A stretch of 64,000 nt of DNA from Phialocephala subalpina (GCA_900073065.1 FJOG01000011.1:1256882-1320881), one strand, 5' to 3'; shown: positions 44,806 to 56,529, counted from the stretch's first letter. The notes: generated by a model not told the origin, from the letters alone. Translations and numbers: made by a program.

Positions 44806-47800
44806 ATGGCAAACCTGAACCCAACTCCCAACCCCCAATACTCCTCCTCCTCCTCCGCCTCATACCACAGCATGTCCCCCTCACCATTCACCTACGACAG
44901 CACCTCATACCAAAAGCTTCTCAGTCAACGCCCCAAATCGCCTTCTCCATTCCACTACGATCGTCCTTCTATCCAACGAAAGCTCGCCCAACCCCGCAAC
45001 TCCCCATCTCTTGCCTCTACAACCAAAACTGGTTTTACCACCCAAACCGGCACCTCGCTCACGGCTCCGAAGACTTCATTCGCCAACCCGAAATCTCCGA
45101 CCATGCTCCCGCAACCAAAGGATTCACCCAAGCACGAGCATTTCCCGTTCGAGGAGCCGGATAGGATGATGACGATTCGCCTTGCGCCACTGAGACCTGC
45201 ACTGGAGGCGTTGGATAAGGAATATAACGAGGAAAAGCATCCGATCTTGGATGGGAATCGGATGGTGGGGATGGGGATTGTTGAGGCTGAGGTCGGCGAG
45301 GAGGAGTTACGGTACGTGCACATCCCTCTTCTTCCTCTACATATGTCCACTTACATGCCCTCCCCTCTTCCCACCCTCGCACTTATAAGTGATTCACTAA
45401 AAATTTCAAGGTTTCAGGAAGCAAATGATGTGTTGCGAGAGCATACTAGGGCGCGATTGCCATATGTTCAGTTGGCGGCGAGTAGATTGCAGGCTGTGAT
45501 GGGAGAGAAGAATGAGTTGGTTTTTGGTGAGTCTGATTGGTGGTGAATTCCCAAATCCCTGGATCCAATTTCGAACTTTTGAAATTCAAAAGTCCGTTTC
45601 GGGATTCAGTTATTTTCCATTCAAGCGACTCGCTTTCAGATAGTGTTTCGTCCGGCGTTGTTTTGTAAAATGTTGGATTTTTTCGTTTTTCGCGCATCTA
45701 TCGGACGATAGTGGTTAAAACCCGTCGTTGTGGGACCACGAATGTCTTGGTTTTCGCTGATATTTTCACTACGGACGATGCATTTTGAGACGACAAAGGC
45801 TGACTTGATTGTCTAGATCTACCGAACGTTGATAAGCCGATTTTAAGTCCTCAGTTCAAGTCGGTGTTTGACTCTGAGGCTGGAATTGGACTTGGACTTG
45901 GTGCGAACCTTGATGCTGTGAGGGGTAAGACGATGTCGGTGAGAAAGGATAGTGGTGTTGAGCTTGGTGGTGGTGTGGAGAAGATGAGTACGGGCGAGAA
46001 GCTGGTTGAGGAGTTGAAGGCTATTGCTAAGTCGAAGTTTACGAGGAGTAATTGGAAGGCTGTTGATGGGAAGGATGAGTCTATCGACAGGGCAAAGATG
46101 TTTGGCATCTCGAAGGATGCTGAAATCAACAATAACTGCGACAATTCGAAGTCTCTGGACAACTCCAAGCCTGTGGATACCTCCACCTCCGTCTACAACA
46201 CCATGTCTGACGGCCCGAAGCATGTTGACATCTCGGAACCAATCGACAACACCAACTCTGCCAACAACGACAACGCCCAATCCTTCGACAGCAATCTTCA
46301 GAGTCCTCCTGCTCAATCCGGCTTCTTCCAAATTGACCCCGAAACAGGCAAGGGCTTGAGAGAATGGCTCCTCAAAGTCAGCAAGGAAAACGGTACCCTG
46401 AAGAAGAAGTCCTGCAAGAGCATCTCTTTCCACGACTTTACGGCAGACATGAAGACTGGTGCATTCAGTAATGTGTTGGTGTCACACTACAACGACGAGG
46501 GACCGAGACAGAGAGTTGATGCTTATGAGGTTGATCTGTAAGTACCCCTTCCCCACCACCGATCAACCAGAAGTAGGGCTAACATAGGCCCAGACCAACA
46601 CCCTCCTACGACAACCAAACAACCACCATGCAAACCTGGATCTGGTTCCTCATCTCTCGACCCATCCTATCCTTTGACCCTCTCGCCAAGCCTGCCCCCG
46701 CAAAACCCACATCCGACCCTCGAAACTGGTGCGACTCTCCAGATATCTACTACACTTCTGAATCATACGGTCATCCTCTCTCTTCACCACGAGAAATGAA
46801 GCCCCCGGCAAACTTTCCGGATCCGATTCCCGTCAGTTGGGTGGTGTTCGCTTGTCCATTAGCAAACGTCACCGTGTATCCCGAGCAAATCGAGAAGTCC
46901 CCTTCTTCATCCTCCGACGAACTCTCATCCACCCCCGAGCAAGTACCAACACGACTTGGTCACAGAAAACCAAGTCCCGCCCATCCACCAGCCAAGAGAA
47001 GCAATCCCTTCGTTGGGGGTAGAGAGAGAGAGAAAGGAAAGATAATTCACAAAAGACTCGACTACGACATCTCCCACCAAGGCCTCCCCATCTTCGAATT
47101 CTCGAACTCGGATGCGGATTTATTCCCTCTGAATCCCTTGTTCCCAGGCTGTTATCATCATGGCCAATACCTATCCGTCAACTCCATGCCACCTTTCTCC
47201 CTCTCCCCTCTCCCATCCTCCTCCACTTTATCATCCGACGCAATCCCCAACCCATTCAGCGAAACCTTTCACGACGACCTTCTCTCCAGAACAGCGGAAT
47301 TCGAACTAAAATCCAAAGAGGATTTCCGTCTCGATGTCGGGTTCTGGGAGCATAGGGGTAGGAACGGGGTAGAAGGGTTGGGGCTGTCAGATGAGGAGAT
47401 TAAGAGGGATGAGGTGGAGTGTCGACGACGACAAGAGGAGTATCCGTGTCCGTTTTGGGGGGAGTGGTGGGGGTTGTTTTATGAGAGGATTTATGAGGAT
47501 GAGGGGAGGTGGAGGAAGGTTAGGAAGGCGATGGGGAGGGGGAAGTGTAGGGTTGTTGTTAGGTGGGTTGAGTTTGATGGGGAGGCAGAGGGGCCGAGAG
47601 ATGGCGGGATGGAGAAGAGGGGTGGGGGAATGGGGATGGGGAGAGGATTGTTGAGGGGTGGGAGTTTGGGTGGTGGGAATGTTGGTGGAGGTGGAGTCCA
47701 GGGCAGAATGAGAGCAGTGGCGCACAAGAGGAGTAGGAGTGCGTTGTCAGTCACGGTTCCTCCTCCATTGACTACGGCGTATGGGATTGGAGTTGGGCGT

Positions 47801-47875
47801 CCTATCAATGACGGGCAGGGATGCTTGGAGCAGGAGTCCGAGGAGCCAGAGGATGAGGAGAGTTACTGGGAGTGA
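44806..47875 (+). CDS. Large protein of unknown function, Ser/Pro-rich N-terminus
   Basis: Exons 44806-45311, 45411-45526, 45817-46537 and 46588-47875 give 876 residues. I do not recognise a domain. Residues 1-120 are low-complexity Ser/Pro/Thr (SPSPFTYDSTSYQKLL and SPSPFHYDRPSIQRKL form an imperfect repeat). Next come folded-looking parts, MTIRLAPLRPALEALDKEYNE, then LREHTRARLPYVQLAASRLQ, spliced into LPNVDKPILSPQFKSVF. The middle is Asp/Asn/Ser-rich. The last exon starts with TMQTWIWFLISRPILSFDPLAKPAP and NWCDSPDIYYTSE, then has WVVFACPLANVTVYPEQ, and a Gly/Arg-rich region precedes an acidic tail. Intron 2 is long (290 bases). The splices were chosen for frame and consensus. The length and splice pattern suggest a real conserved gene, function unknown. 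Confidence 0.7.
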
Positions 47876-49296
47876 TGGGAGTGATTGAGACTGAGAACCG
47901 GTGGGAGAGGAATGCGTGTAAGATAGTGGTTCTTGCCTCATTGTAAAGGCTTCTCTTTACAAAAATGGGCGTTGAGAGGCGTTGAGAGGCTTTGTGAAGC
48001 ACTGGGAATGGCGTTTGCGCATTACCGGGTGCCGCATAGCTGAGCGCATACATAGAAAATACAATCAAAAATTTCTCCTTTCAGCCGCTAGCCCTCGAAT
48101 ACCTAGCTCTAAGCCACGACATTTCAAACTGAAAAGTACGAATCCAGATACAGATAGTCTCAGATATTGAAGACTGCCAAATCCCAGGAAACCAATTCAA
48201 ATGACACGAATCTCAAGTTCTTTCCTCTAGCAGTTGGCCTTCGAATGTCCAGGTCCAGGTTAAGACTTTTCGGATTTGAAACTACTGTTCCAGAGAAAGA
48301 CAATCCGATAATATTTAATGATTGTGATACTTGAGGAAGTCACGAAGCACTGCTTGACGATGGGCGCCCGAGAGCGAGCACGAGAGGCCGACCTCAAGCA
48401 CTTGCAAAAAGAGAAGGTACGGCCTTGTTATTTCTCTTTTATTTTTGTTACTTCGATGACCGCTGAAAGCAAATGAGGTCACTTGTCTCGAGAAGGAACG
48501 TCCTTGACTAGTGCAAGTAAACGGGCCCCCTCGAGACTTCCTCCTCGTTCCTTTTCTTGTTCTTCTCAAATTCCCAAAGTACGAATCTAAGCAATAAAAC
48601 ATCATACAACCTCCTTGCGATCGAAATATGATTTCATGCACTGGTGCACTGACGACAAACGATCGGGTGCATTTAAAAAGACTCCGACTTCTGTTCTTAT
48701 CATGTCGTGTCCCAGCACGGCAGTTACCTTGCTTCTTACTCGGATCACACCATTGCGATGCTTGGGAGTCAATAATTTTCGTTGATGACAATGGTGGAGG
48801 CAAATTGCGAATGCGATACTGCAATGGGCATCGACCTCGTTTCGGGAAAATCCCAGCGGGAGAAAATAAGCAGTGCGGAGTAGAGATACCGCCATGATCT
48901 TCAGGCAACTGAGAAACAAGACTCGTTTTCAATTGAACACTGTGGTGTGTCGCGTGTAAGATTCCTTCCGCTCGTAAGGACTCTGCTGATATTTGATTAT
49001 TTATCAAGAATCTTCAGAGTCGCAACTCCGCCAGTCTGCGGGGTCCTCTCATTGCTTCGCTCTCCGCTGCCGCATTCGAATCCAATTGCATCCATCGCTA
49101 AATATCGGCATGTTCCTTCGAGGCTGACAAGACGGGCCAAGGGCATTAACTCCGGAACCGAATCACAAGCTGTTCTCAGCTTACATGCATCTCGGCAATT
49201 ACCGATCCATGCGGTTGATAAAAGAAAGGAAATCTTCAAGTTTCTTTGGGCTCACACAAACCAAAGTCTGCATATCAATCGAACAATCGAATTGAA
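47876..49296. other. Intergenic
   Basis: Overlapping minus-strand frames at 48.3-49.0 and 49.0-49.6 kb lack motifs. A 10-base unit (gcgttgagag) is repeated twice near 47968-47987. No supported gene. Confidence 0.4.
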
Positions 49297-50301
49297 ATGT
49301 CTTCATTGGATGCCGGAACGTTGTTTGGAGTGAAGGGCCTCGTGGCCGTGATCACTGGCGGCGGAACTGGCAAGTAACTTGACGTCCCTTGGAACAATCT
49401 TGAGCTGACGTTTGAGCAGGAATTGGACTGATGATGACAAAGGCTTTGGAAGAGAACGGTGCAAAGGTTTACATCATTGGTCGCAGAAAGGAGAGCCTTG
49501 AAAATGCTGCGAAGCAAGCTGTGAGCCCATCTCAAAGAACTCACATGACGCGCAGCTAAATTTCCACTCAGAAACATGGCAACATCATTCCCATGCAGGG
49601 AGACGTTACCAAAAAAGAAGACCTCAACCGAATCGTCGACTCCATCACGAAATCCGATGGCTTCATCAATGTTCTCGTAGCCAATTCAGGAGTCAGCGGC
49701 CCGACTGTCTTTGACAAAATGCCACCAAACCCCACTCTATCTCAATACAGAGACGTGTTGTACAACATGGATACCGAAGAGTTCACCAACACTTTCCGCG
49801 TCAACGTGGGAGCTGCCTTCTTCAGTGTCGTTGCTTTCTTAGAATTGCTAGATGCTGGAAACAAGAAAGGTAACGTGGAGCAGAGGAGCCAAGTGATCGT
49901 AACCTCCAGCATTAGTGGCTTCATTCGCCTACCATTATCAGGCTATGCGTACGCCGCATCCAAAGCTAGTGCTACTCATATGATGAAGCAGTTTTCCTCG
50001 GCACTTGTCCCGTATGGAATCCGAAGTAATGTCATTGCTCCGGGCAGTATGTTCCTTCCCCCTCTCCATCTGTCCTTGCTGACCTCCATTAGTCTATCCG
50101 TCTGAGTTGGCCAACGACTTCATTAAAAAACATAGTGAAAACGATGGCTTGAAGAAATTCGTTCCAGAGGAGAGAGCAGGCTCGATTGAGGACATGGCAG
50201 GAAGCATCCTGTTCTTGACCTCGAAGGCAGGAGGATACCTGAATGGGAACGTGCTCGTCACTGATGGTGGTCGACTGGCAGTTGTTCCTAGCGCTTATTA
50301 G
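49297..50301 (+). CDS. Short-chain dehydrogenase/reductase (SDR)
   Basis: Exons 49297-49369, 49420-49520, 49572-50046 and 50093-50301 give 285 residues. The cofactor motif TGGGTGIG is formed only if the first intron uses a GC donor (g|gcaagt). Further classical SDR marks are VLVANSGVSG (NAG-type), ITSSISG-type serine in VTSSISG, and the active-site YAASK in SGYAYAASKAS. PGIYPSELAND is formed at the third splice, and VTDGG is near the end. It is an NAD(P)-dependent oxidoreductase, probably cytosolic; its substrate is unknown. There is no adjacent pathway gene, so no cluster can be claimed. Confidence 0.9.
49370..49419 (+). other. GC-AG intron in the SDR gene
   Basis: A 50-base intron with the donor g|gcaagt, the best-known GC-donor form, and acceptor gagcag. 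Only this splice produces the Rossmann motif TGGGTGIG; the nearby gtaact gives a broken motif. Confidence 0.8.
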
Positions 50302-52039
50302 TATAGTCCAAAGTGGAAGAGGGAACGTTCGATACTTGTTCGAAAGATTTCGGTGGATAAAGAAGAAAGTCTACCTTTCTGTTCATGCAAGAGTCTACAC
50401 TTCTGGCAACGATCAGCGAAACGGGGTGTGGTCTGTTCCAGATATGCAGTTGGGAATTAGCCGTGGTGGCAAAATGTAGCCCTACAATCTGCAATTTGAG
50501 TCCAGACCTGATCTGTCTAGGAATTCGTTCAATTTGCTTCCAGAACATCAAGTAGAGTCCTTCTCATTCTATGCTTCCATTCTTGTGTGTCGATTCTTCC
50601 CTTCGTCAGCATCACACATCAGATCAAAGAATCATACTGCGTATTTTGAGCTTCCAGCACGCTTTATCCGCCGGAAATGTCCCTTGACGTTGTGAAGTTT
50701 GTCTTTCGAAAAGCTTGATTTTGTCAGGTTTTATCTGATTAAATTTCTACAACTCCGTACCGAACGAGAACGAAGTTCGTCCTGCGACGATTCGAAGGTT
50801 ACGCATGGACAAACTGAATATAAGCTTAAATTCAGTTTCGTGTGATCTACTGACTCGGGCCTGTCCATTCTTAGGAACACCTCATTCCTCAAAACCCAGA
50901 TTTATGGCTTTGCAGTTCGCTGCAAAAAAAGGTTTCCATGATCGACCAAAATGCTTCAGTTGCACTCGCCAAGAGGACGGCAATTGACCACTAGAGATGT
51001 CTTACTCAGAAACTTCCAAGGCAAGAAGACGATCGTCTGGAATGTTCAACACGAAACCTCGGGCCCTCTCCAATGGAACGTTCCGGTGAGACACGTGATT
51101 CTCGTCTCCAGAATATGTTCCTGGAGAACACCGAATTAGAGTCCATTGACCTGGGAGTTATGATCTCACGGATTTATTCGAACCGTTCGTGTTCCCTAAA
51201 GCGCCTCCTCCGTCAATGCGGACTAGAACATTGACAAACGGATTTGGGTTAAGGTTGTCCACCCCAGGACGGCATCCATCTTCTCCGCTTTACTTTGACA
51301 GCTCCGCACGTTCACCATCCGTACTCTTCAAGTCTCCACGGCCTATATTTTGTCATTTTGAACCAATGATAGAGCCCAAAAAGTCTTCCGTGCGGATATT
51401 ATCCATGTTGACACGTCGATCAGGCGTCTCGCTTAAGTCCACCCCCGAGTCTTGGGCAAAGCTTAACACCAAAGCTTGATGCGCATTATCGAACCAACTC
51501 CCATCTTGGTTAAGATGGCAAGCAGAGCATGACCAACGCGTCTGAGCACCCGGATGAAATGATCTGATAAGTTGATAAGACATGACAGTGGGCGGCTCAA
51601 CTATGGTGCAGGGAGCCTCGGGGCTAGGCACGACGTTTGACGTTGGTCGGATACTCGTCTCGTTCGTCTCATGAGATTTCTCGCTGACACCGGATGAATG
51701 CTTGGACATTAGAGTTAAAGTTGTGATAGCATGGGGTGTGGGGGGATGGGGATGAGCCGATGAGAGCAAGGGAGCAATTAAGGTTAGAGGATGGATCAGA
51801 TGATGGAAGAGAGAGGTTCCGGGACCGGTGCCAAGGCTGGACGAATGAAGAGGTAGTATAAGGAGTGATGCGTTCCTGGTGGATGTCTCTTCCTTCTTTC
51901 CTCCATCATCCACAGTCATTCTCTAAACAGCTTCACTTCATACAACTCTTCAGCTGGTCTGTCGCTTTACGTTCTCTACTTTAATACCTTTTAATACCAT
52001 TCATAATCTGCTTTCAGCAACCACTCTTCTACCATCAAC
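50302..52039. other. Intergenic with one uncertain ORF
   Basis: No convincing gene. The largest frame is on the minus strand at 51353-51919 (listed at low confidence). Short frames at 50.3-51.5 kb have no motifs. The last 100 bases are the CT-rich leader of the secreted repeat protein. Confidence 0.35.
51353..51919 (-). CDS. Uncertain ORF, 188 codons
   Basis: A single open frame from an ATG. The C-terminal 80 residues look protein-like (RSFHPGAQTRWSCSACHLNQ, then DNAHQALVLSFAQDSG); the N-terminal part is low-complexity Ser/Pro/His. It lies divergently from the secreted repeat gene, 120 bases away. I recognise no family. It could be a true small gene whose first half is non-coding, or a chance frame. 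Confidence 0.22.
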   Translation of the reverse strand: MTVDDGGKKEETSTRNASLLILPLHSSSLGTGPGTSLFHHLIHPLTLIAPLLSSAHPHPPTPHAITTLTLMSKHSSGVSEKSHETNETSIRPTSNVVPSPEAPCTIVEPPTVMSYQLIRSFHPGAQTRWSCSACHLNQDGSWFDNAHQALVLSFAQDSGVDLSETPDRRVNMDNIRTEDFLGSIIGSK

Positions 52040-52631
52040 ATGCGTTTCACCACTTCAATAATCTCGGCCGCCATTGCCGCTCTTACCATCGCTGCTCCAT
52101 TGTAAGTTCTTCAGCTCACTTGAACTTGATCTCAACTAACAGCTTTGCAGGAAGGACAAGAGACAAGATCTCTCTTCTCTCTTGAACAGCGGCAACTTCA
52201 ACAGCAACAGCCTCGACAGCCTGTTCAGCTCTAACTCCCTGTCCGTCAACGACATCGCCGCACTCCTAAGCGGTTTCGACCTCAACTCCTTCAACAACCA
52301 ATTCGATGCTAGCTTCAACAACAACAACATCGAGCAGCTCCTAATCGAGCTTGAGGGAAACAGCTTCGGAAACTCCAACTTGAACAGCATCAACGATCTC
52401 AGCCAGTTCAATCTCGACTCTTTCGCTTCCAGCTTCAACTCCAACTTCGATGCTAGCTGGAACTCTCAGGAAATCGAGCTACTTCTTCTCGAGCTTGGAC
52501 TTGTCAACTCCAATAGCTTGAACGATAACTCTTTCTTCAGCAACAGCGAATTCTCGAACTCTAACGACCTGTTCTCCAACTCCAATGATTTGAGCAGTAT
52601 TGAGTCTGAGATAATCTCCGTTGTGGCATAG
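52040..52631 (+). CDS. Small secreted Asn/Ser-rich repeat protein
   Basis: Exons 52040-52101 and 52151-52631 give 180 residues; the intron is 49 bases (GTAAGT...CAG, phase 2). A signal peptide (MRFTTSIISAAIAALTIAAP) is followed by a likely Kex2 site (KDKR, residues 22-25), so the mature chain would begin at Gln26. The mature part is almost only Asn, Ser, Leu, Phe, Asp, Glu, has no Cys and is very acidic. It holds two copies of a unit of about 44 residues: FDLNSFNNQFDASF then IEQLLIELEG (63-90) and FNLDSFASSFNSNFDASW then IELLLLELG (107-137), the rest being Asn/Ser spacers. I do not recognise the family. It could be a wall-associated, matrix or host-facing protein. Its size, secretion and Kex2 site would place it in effector candidate lists, but it lacks the usual cysteines. 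Confidence 0.8.
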
Positions 52632-54264
52632 AGGAGTTGATGGATGCGGGGTAATGGTTGGATATGTGGGGGATTCGGATGGCGGCATGGTGCTTGGATA
52701 GGGGATTGGGAGGTCTGTGTTGGGCAGAATAGATTGTGAGATGAGATGGAAAGAGAGAATGGGAGGAGTTGCTGGGTGCCTACAGATAACTTCAGTAATA
52801 AATTTCTGTTTCCCATGTTATCATTCTGTGCGACATGATCTGCAAACTTTCGAATCATTGCTGGCTTGTGTCAGTTGCTGGTCACGTGTAGTGGGTCAAA
52901 CTCTCATTCCATATGGAGTATAGTTCAGGGGTAATCTCGCAGACTCTTATATCCTCACTCTCCTCCCTAGCTAGCTCTCTAGACTTAACAATACGATCTT
53001 TTACCCGCGGTATGATGCCCGGACCTCGTAGCATCTCGTAGCTTGTCTCGTGACCATCAGCACGTCGCATGAGGGAAGAAATGTCTGAAACCGGTAATAT
53101 TTAAGCTAATCCTCCTGAATACACCCTCAGGTCTTGAACTCTGGCTGAGCGCAAAGTCTTTGCAAATGTTGAAAAATCCACAGTTAATCGGATGTCTGAC
53201 TCGACACTGGAAGAGTATGGGAGGGAACAATGGGCTCAAGGTCTGAAGTTGACTTTGGAAAGGTCGACTCAAAATGAAAAGATCGTAGATCAGTTGCTTG
53301 TTCGAAAGTGACGACGTGGAGTCCCTCGAGCAGCATCTTACTCCATCTCGGTAAATTTGAAAAGTAACGACGTGTGATGATATCGCCTGGCCCCGGAATT
53401 ACTGCGCGCCCGCACTTCGAATCTTGTGGCGGACATTGGAGTGGCTTTGTTGCATATCGCAAAGTGGCGACAGGGCCTCCAGGAGGTTGTCCCGTTGGTC
53501 GGCCTGTGCACGGGCGGGGAACCCATGCCTTGAATCAAAACTCCGACTTATTGGACTTTGACAGAAAAAGCAATGTTCTGGACATTGAGCTGAAAATCCA
53601 GGCTATGACTTTGATGCATACCGACAAATTCAGCAAGATCTGGGACATTGACTTCGAAGCTGAGCTATAAATTTGTTGCGAGTGGACATCTCCGAGACCC
53701 TTTGAAGCATTGAATTAGAAATGAAAATGAATCTTGTGCTGGCGTCTTTGCCGTAGAGCTGTATAAAGTTTCAACTGTATTTTGAATATTGCGAGTAAGG
53801 GATACGCAAACTTGCGCCGACCGTCTGTCCTCTCGTTTTCAAGCTGGAGTATTTCAAGGTGCCCAGTGCAGTTGGGACAATGAGAGCGTCCGATATTAGG
53901 GGAACCCTATTTGCCGTCGCTGATCCATAGCATCACGCCTCCAAGCGCGACTTATGATCGAAGTCGAATCCCGCTAAGGAGATCTCAGCCTGAAGGCCCT
54001 CACAATCAAAGCCCAACACGCAGAAGACCTTCAACATCGGTAATCTCGGAAACGAGGACGGTTCCCAAGTCCTCCTTGAGTGTCTCTTCGCTCCAACGAG
54101 CTGCCGGAAATGCTTAAGACGCAGCTCAGACACTATCAAAGCACCAGATAGTCGTGCATGTTGCCATGCTGGCAGGACCAGGCGAAAAGAGGCACACAAA
54201 TATAACGCGCGATAACAATTGCAAGAGCGAAATGTGGAGAGATTTTTGAGTAGAAAGACAGTAA
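52632..54264. other. Intergenic
   Basis: Short overlapping frames only (for example at 53.37-53.67 and 53.9-54.2 kb), without motifs. No supported gene. Confidence 0.4.
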
Positions 54265-55760
54265 TTACTCTAGCATTCCCCTGACTGTGAGTAGCGGTGG
54301 AAAGTAATGAAGAATAAAAAATAAAAATGCAGTAAAAAACACAATGAAGCTGCTCAAAATTGGTTGACCTGAAGGCCTATAAACCTCCACGTCACCGTTC
54401 GTGACTTTGGCGCTCGTTCCTCCACAGATGCCACACTCGAACCCAGCTATCATGGTCCAAATCCAATTTTGACCACCATCTCTGCAACGACATCCGTCAC
54501 CAAGAGCCAGATTCAGACTCCAATCAACAACTGAAGTTGCAGGCACATGATCACCTGTTGGCTACATTCTCGTGATATTCATCTTTCCAGCAGGAGTCGC
54601 ACGGATAGTAATCGACTCGACAGTCGGTTGTATCGTCGTATTTGCTATGTTGATTCCTGGAGTCTTGCTGTGGCGATTGAGGAACGGGTAGCAGGTAGCT
54701 GAAATCATAGTCTATTGTTGAGCTCCGCCTCCGTCCCGCAGGCTGGAATTAGAAGATAAGAACATTATACTGGTGGTCGAGGTATCCGGGGAGAATAGCG
54801 TAGAAAATAATGGAGCTAGGTGTTGGTGTAAATATGATCGATTTGCCAGCTGGGGACTCGGAGGAGTATCTGCAATTTTTGATGGGGATAGATCTACTTG
54901 GAGACCTCCTGCGTTATAGTATATATATTCATGGAAGATATCCTTGGACTATGGACCACAGACTCGGCGGAGCCTTCAGTCAAGGATAAAGTAAAAAAAT
55001 CTCGAAGGAGAGAGTGAGGATTGTCCCATGCGACGCCAAACCAGACGAGCTGACAGAATTGCAGCATAGCTATGAGTGTCTCCGTTTCTTGAAATATGGA
55101 AAGTTGGCGTCATCGAAATATTGTGGTGAGTCTAGCGAGGCCCAATCTTGTATATGCGGTGTCGCCATATCGTTCAGCTCGATCCAACATTCTAGCTTTT
55201 CTTGTATCTGGGCATTCTACCAGTCCCGCCTAGCGTTTCTAGGATAGAGAGACCTTCGGATGTATTCGTAGAAATTCGGTGTCCACTCTTGTGGAAATCT
55301 GCTCGCATAATCGACCGTCCAGCAGGTGTTTCTGAAGTGTATATCGCGCTTAGCCACGGAATCGAACGACTCCCTACAGTAATCACAGAAGACTGTGGAC
55401 ATTGCCTCTTCCGCGGCTGAGCCGCCCCGTATTCAGCTTCTGCTAGGTCGAGAGAAGCTTTCGCTGGGCGTGTTCCAATGTGTCTTCCTGCTGATCTCCT
55501 AGGGGAACCATAGCAGGTACAATTCTGAAGGAAGATTCCATGTTTCGAGCTTTCTGTGCTCCTCTCTGGAGTATCGCCGACTCGTGATTCGTGTGTGTCG
55601 ATGTAGGGTAGGAGAGGAAGGTATGCAGCCTTATTTTCGAATTGGATGTCTGCTGAGGAGGTACCGTTGTCAGTTAGGGGCTCGTCGAAGAGGTGGTGAG
55701 CTTACCAGTATTGGTTCAAACGAGGAATTTCAACAGCAATTCGCTCCCCTATCCGTGACT
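54265..55760 (-). pseudogene. Decayed zinc-finger-like gene
   Basis: On the minus strand, coding-like pieces follow each other in changing frames. From the upstream end: a clear intron (GTAAGC...ctaactgac...CAG, about 55649-55706) opens a frame with IDTHESRVGDTPERS and RPAKASLDLAEAEYG. Next, in another frame, comes FCDYCRESFDSVAKRDIHF (a C2HC finger, about 55342-55398), then FPQEWTPNFYEYIRRSL. It stops at a TAG (55217-55219), but the same frame goes on with NAQIQEKLECWIELND. A further shift leads to LIAMLQFCQLVWFGVAWDNP. Downstream at 54.27-54.9 kb are VDYYPCDSCWKDEYHEN and GDGCRCRDGGQNWIWTMIAG. I see no intact version and I do not recognise the family; metal-binding Cys and Trp-rich segments are its main traits. 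The joining of the 54.3-54.8 kb pieces to this gene is a guess. Confidence 0.45.
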
Positions 55761-56290
55761 CGCTTCAGGGCCGCTCAATTGATCATTGAAAATATCCTTT
55801 ACAGCTTAGGAGGTAAGTGTTCGAGAACATTAGCGAGGAGAATGAGAGCATGAAGAACAAATTACGAGGTATGTGTAAGAACAAAAGGGTGTGGGTAGTA
55901 AATTGCGGGGTCATAGCAAGGAGCTGAAGACGTTCAAAGGTCGAAGTCTTCGGAAGACTTTGACTCTGAACATTTACGTATTGAGTCTAGAACCTTTGAA
56001 AATGACGACCCCTTTCTCATTTCTCGATATGATACCATCTGAGTGTTGCAGGATCTTTTTGCTGCTAAAAGTACTTTAAACGAAGAGAAATATTCACTAC
56101 TTTTTATACTCGCTCGCGAAGCAAAACATCCTTTCCTCATCCATCTCGCCGGCGACGTCCCTCCTCTTTCTTTCTCGCTGAGATGCAAACAGCCTTCGGT
56201 ATAGATTTAAATAAGCACTCTCGCTTCTAACCATCGAAAAAGGCACTGTAGGTTCAACATTTCAACAAACAAGTGCCTCTAACAATTCTC
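55761..56290. other. Unassigned stretch between degraded features
   Basis: No reading frame with motifs. It lies between the decayed zinc-finger-like gene and the tRNA-like fossil. Confidence 0.35.
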
Positions 56291-56426
56291 AGTTGGCGGA
56301 GTGGTTAACGCGACAGACAGCCTGCCGAGCTGTTACCTCCGGGAGCGTGGTACGTTGAGATTCAAAACAATAACCGAATTCTTTCTAATACGAAGCAGAG
56401 TTCGAATCACACAGGTATCGATGAAA
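56291..56426 (+). pseudogene. Degenerate tRNA-like sequence (Ser-type D arm)
   Basis: The 5' part reads as a type II tRNA: TTGGCGGAGTGGTTAACGCG has the D arm (GCG/CGC stem around GAGTGGTTAA). A possible anticodon stem ACAGC/GCTGT encloses a seven-base loop, and CTCC/GGAG could be the extra arm. A short ACAG duplication disturbs the spacing before the anticodon stem. The T-loop sequence GTTCGAATC (56400-56408) is present but displaced by about 50 bases from GTGG, with no pairing stem beside it. It cannot fold as a working tRNA, so it is called a fossil. The identity (Ser-like) rests on the D-arm pattern only. Confidence 0.4.
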
Positions 56427-56529
56427 TCTTCTTTTTTGAACTTTTGCATATCCTTTTTTTACGTTTGCTCCAAGGAGACATTTTCGCCCTTCCCTACCTG
56501 ATCCTTCCCGAAGTCGGATCGAATCAACA

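Noticed and set aside
47387..47808. Pro-rich minus-strand ORFs over the end of the 876-residue protein
   Set aside because: They mirror the Gly/Arg-rich coding strand and have no support of their own.
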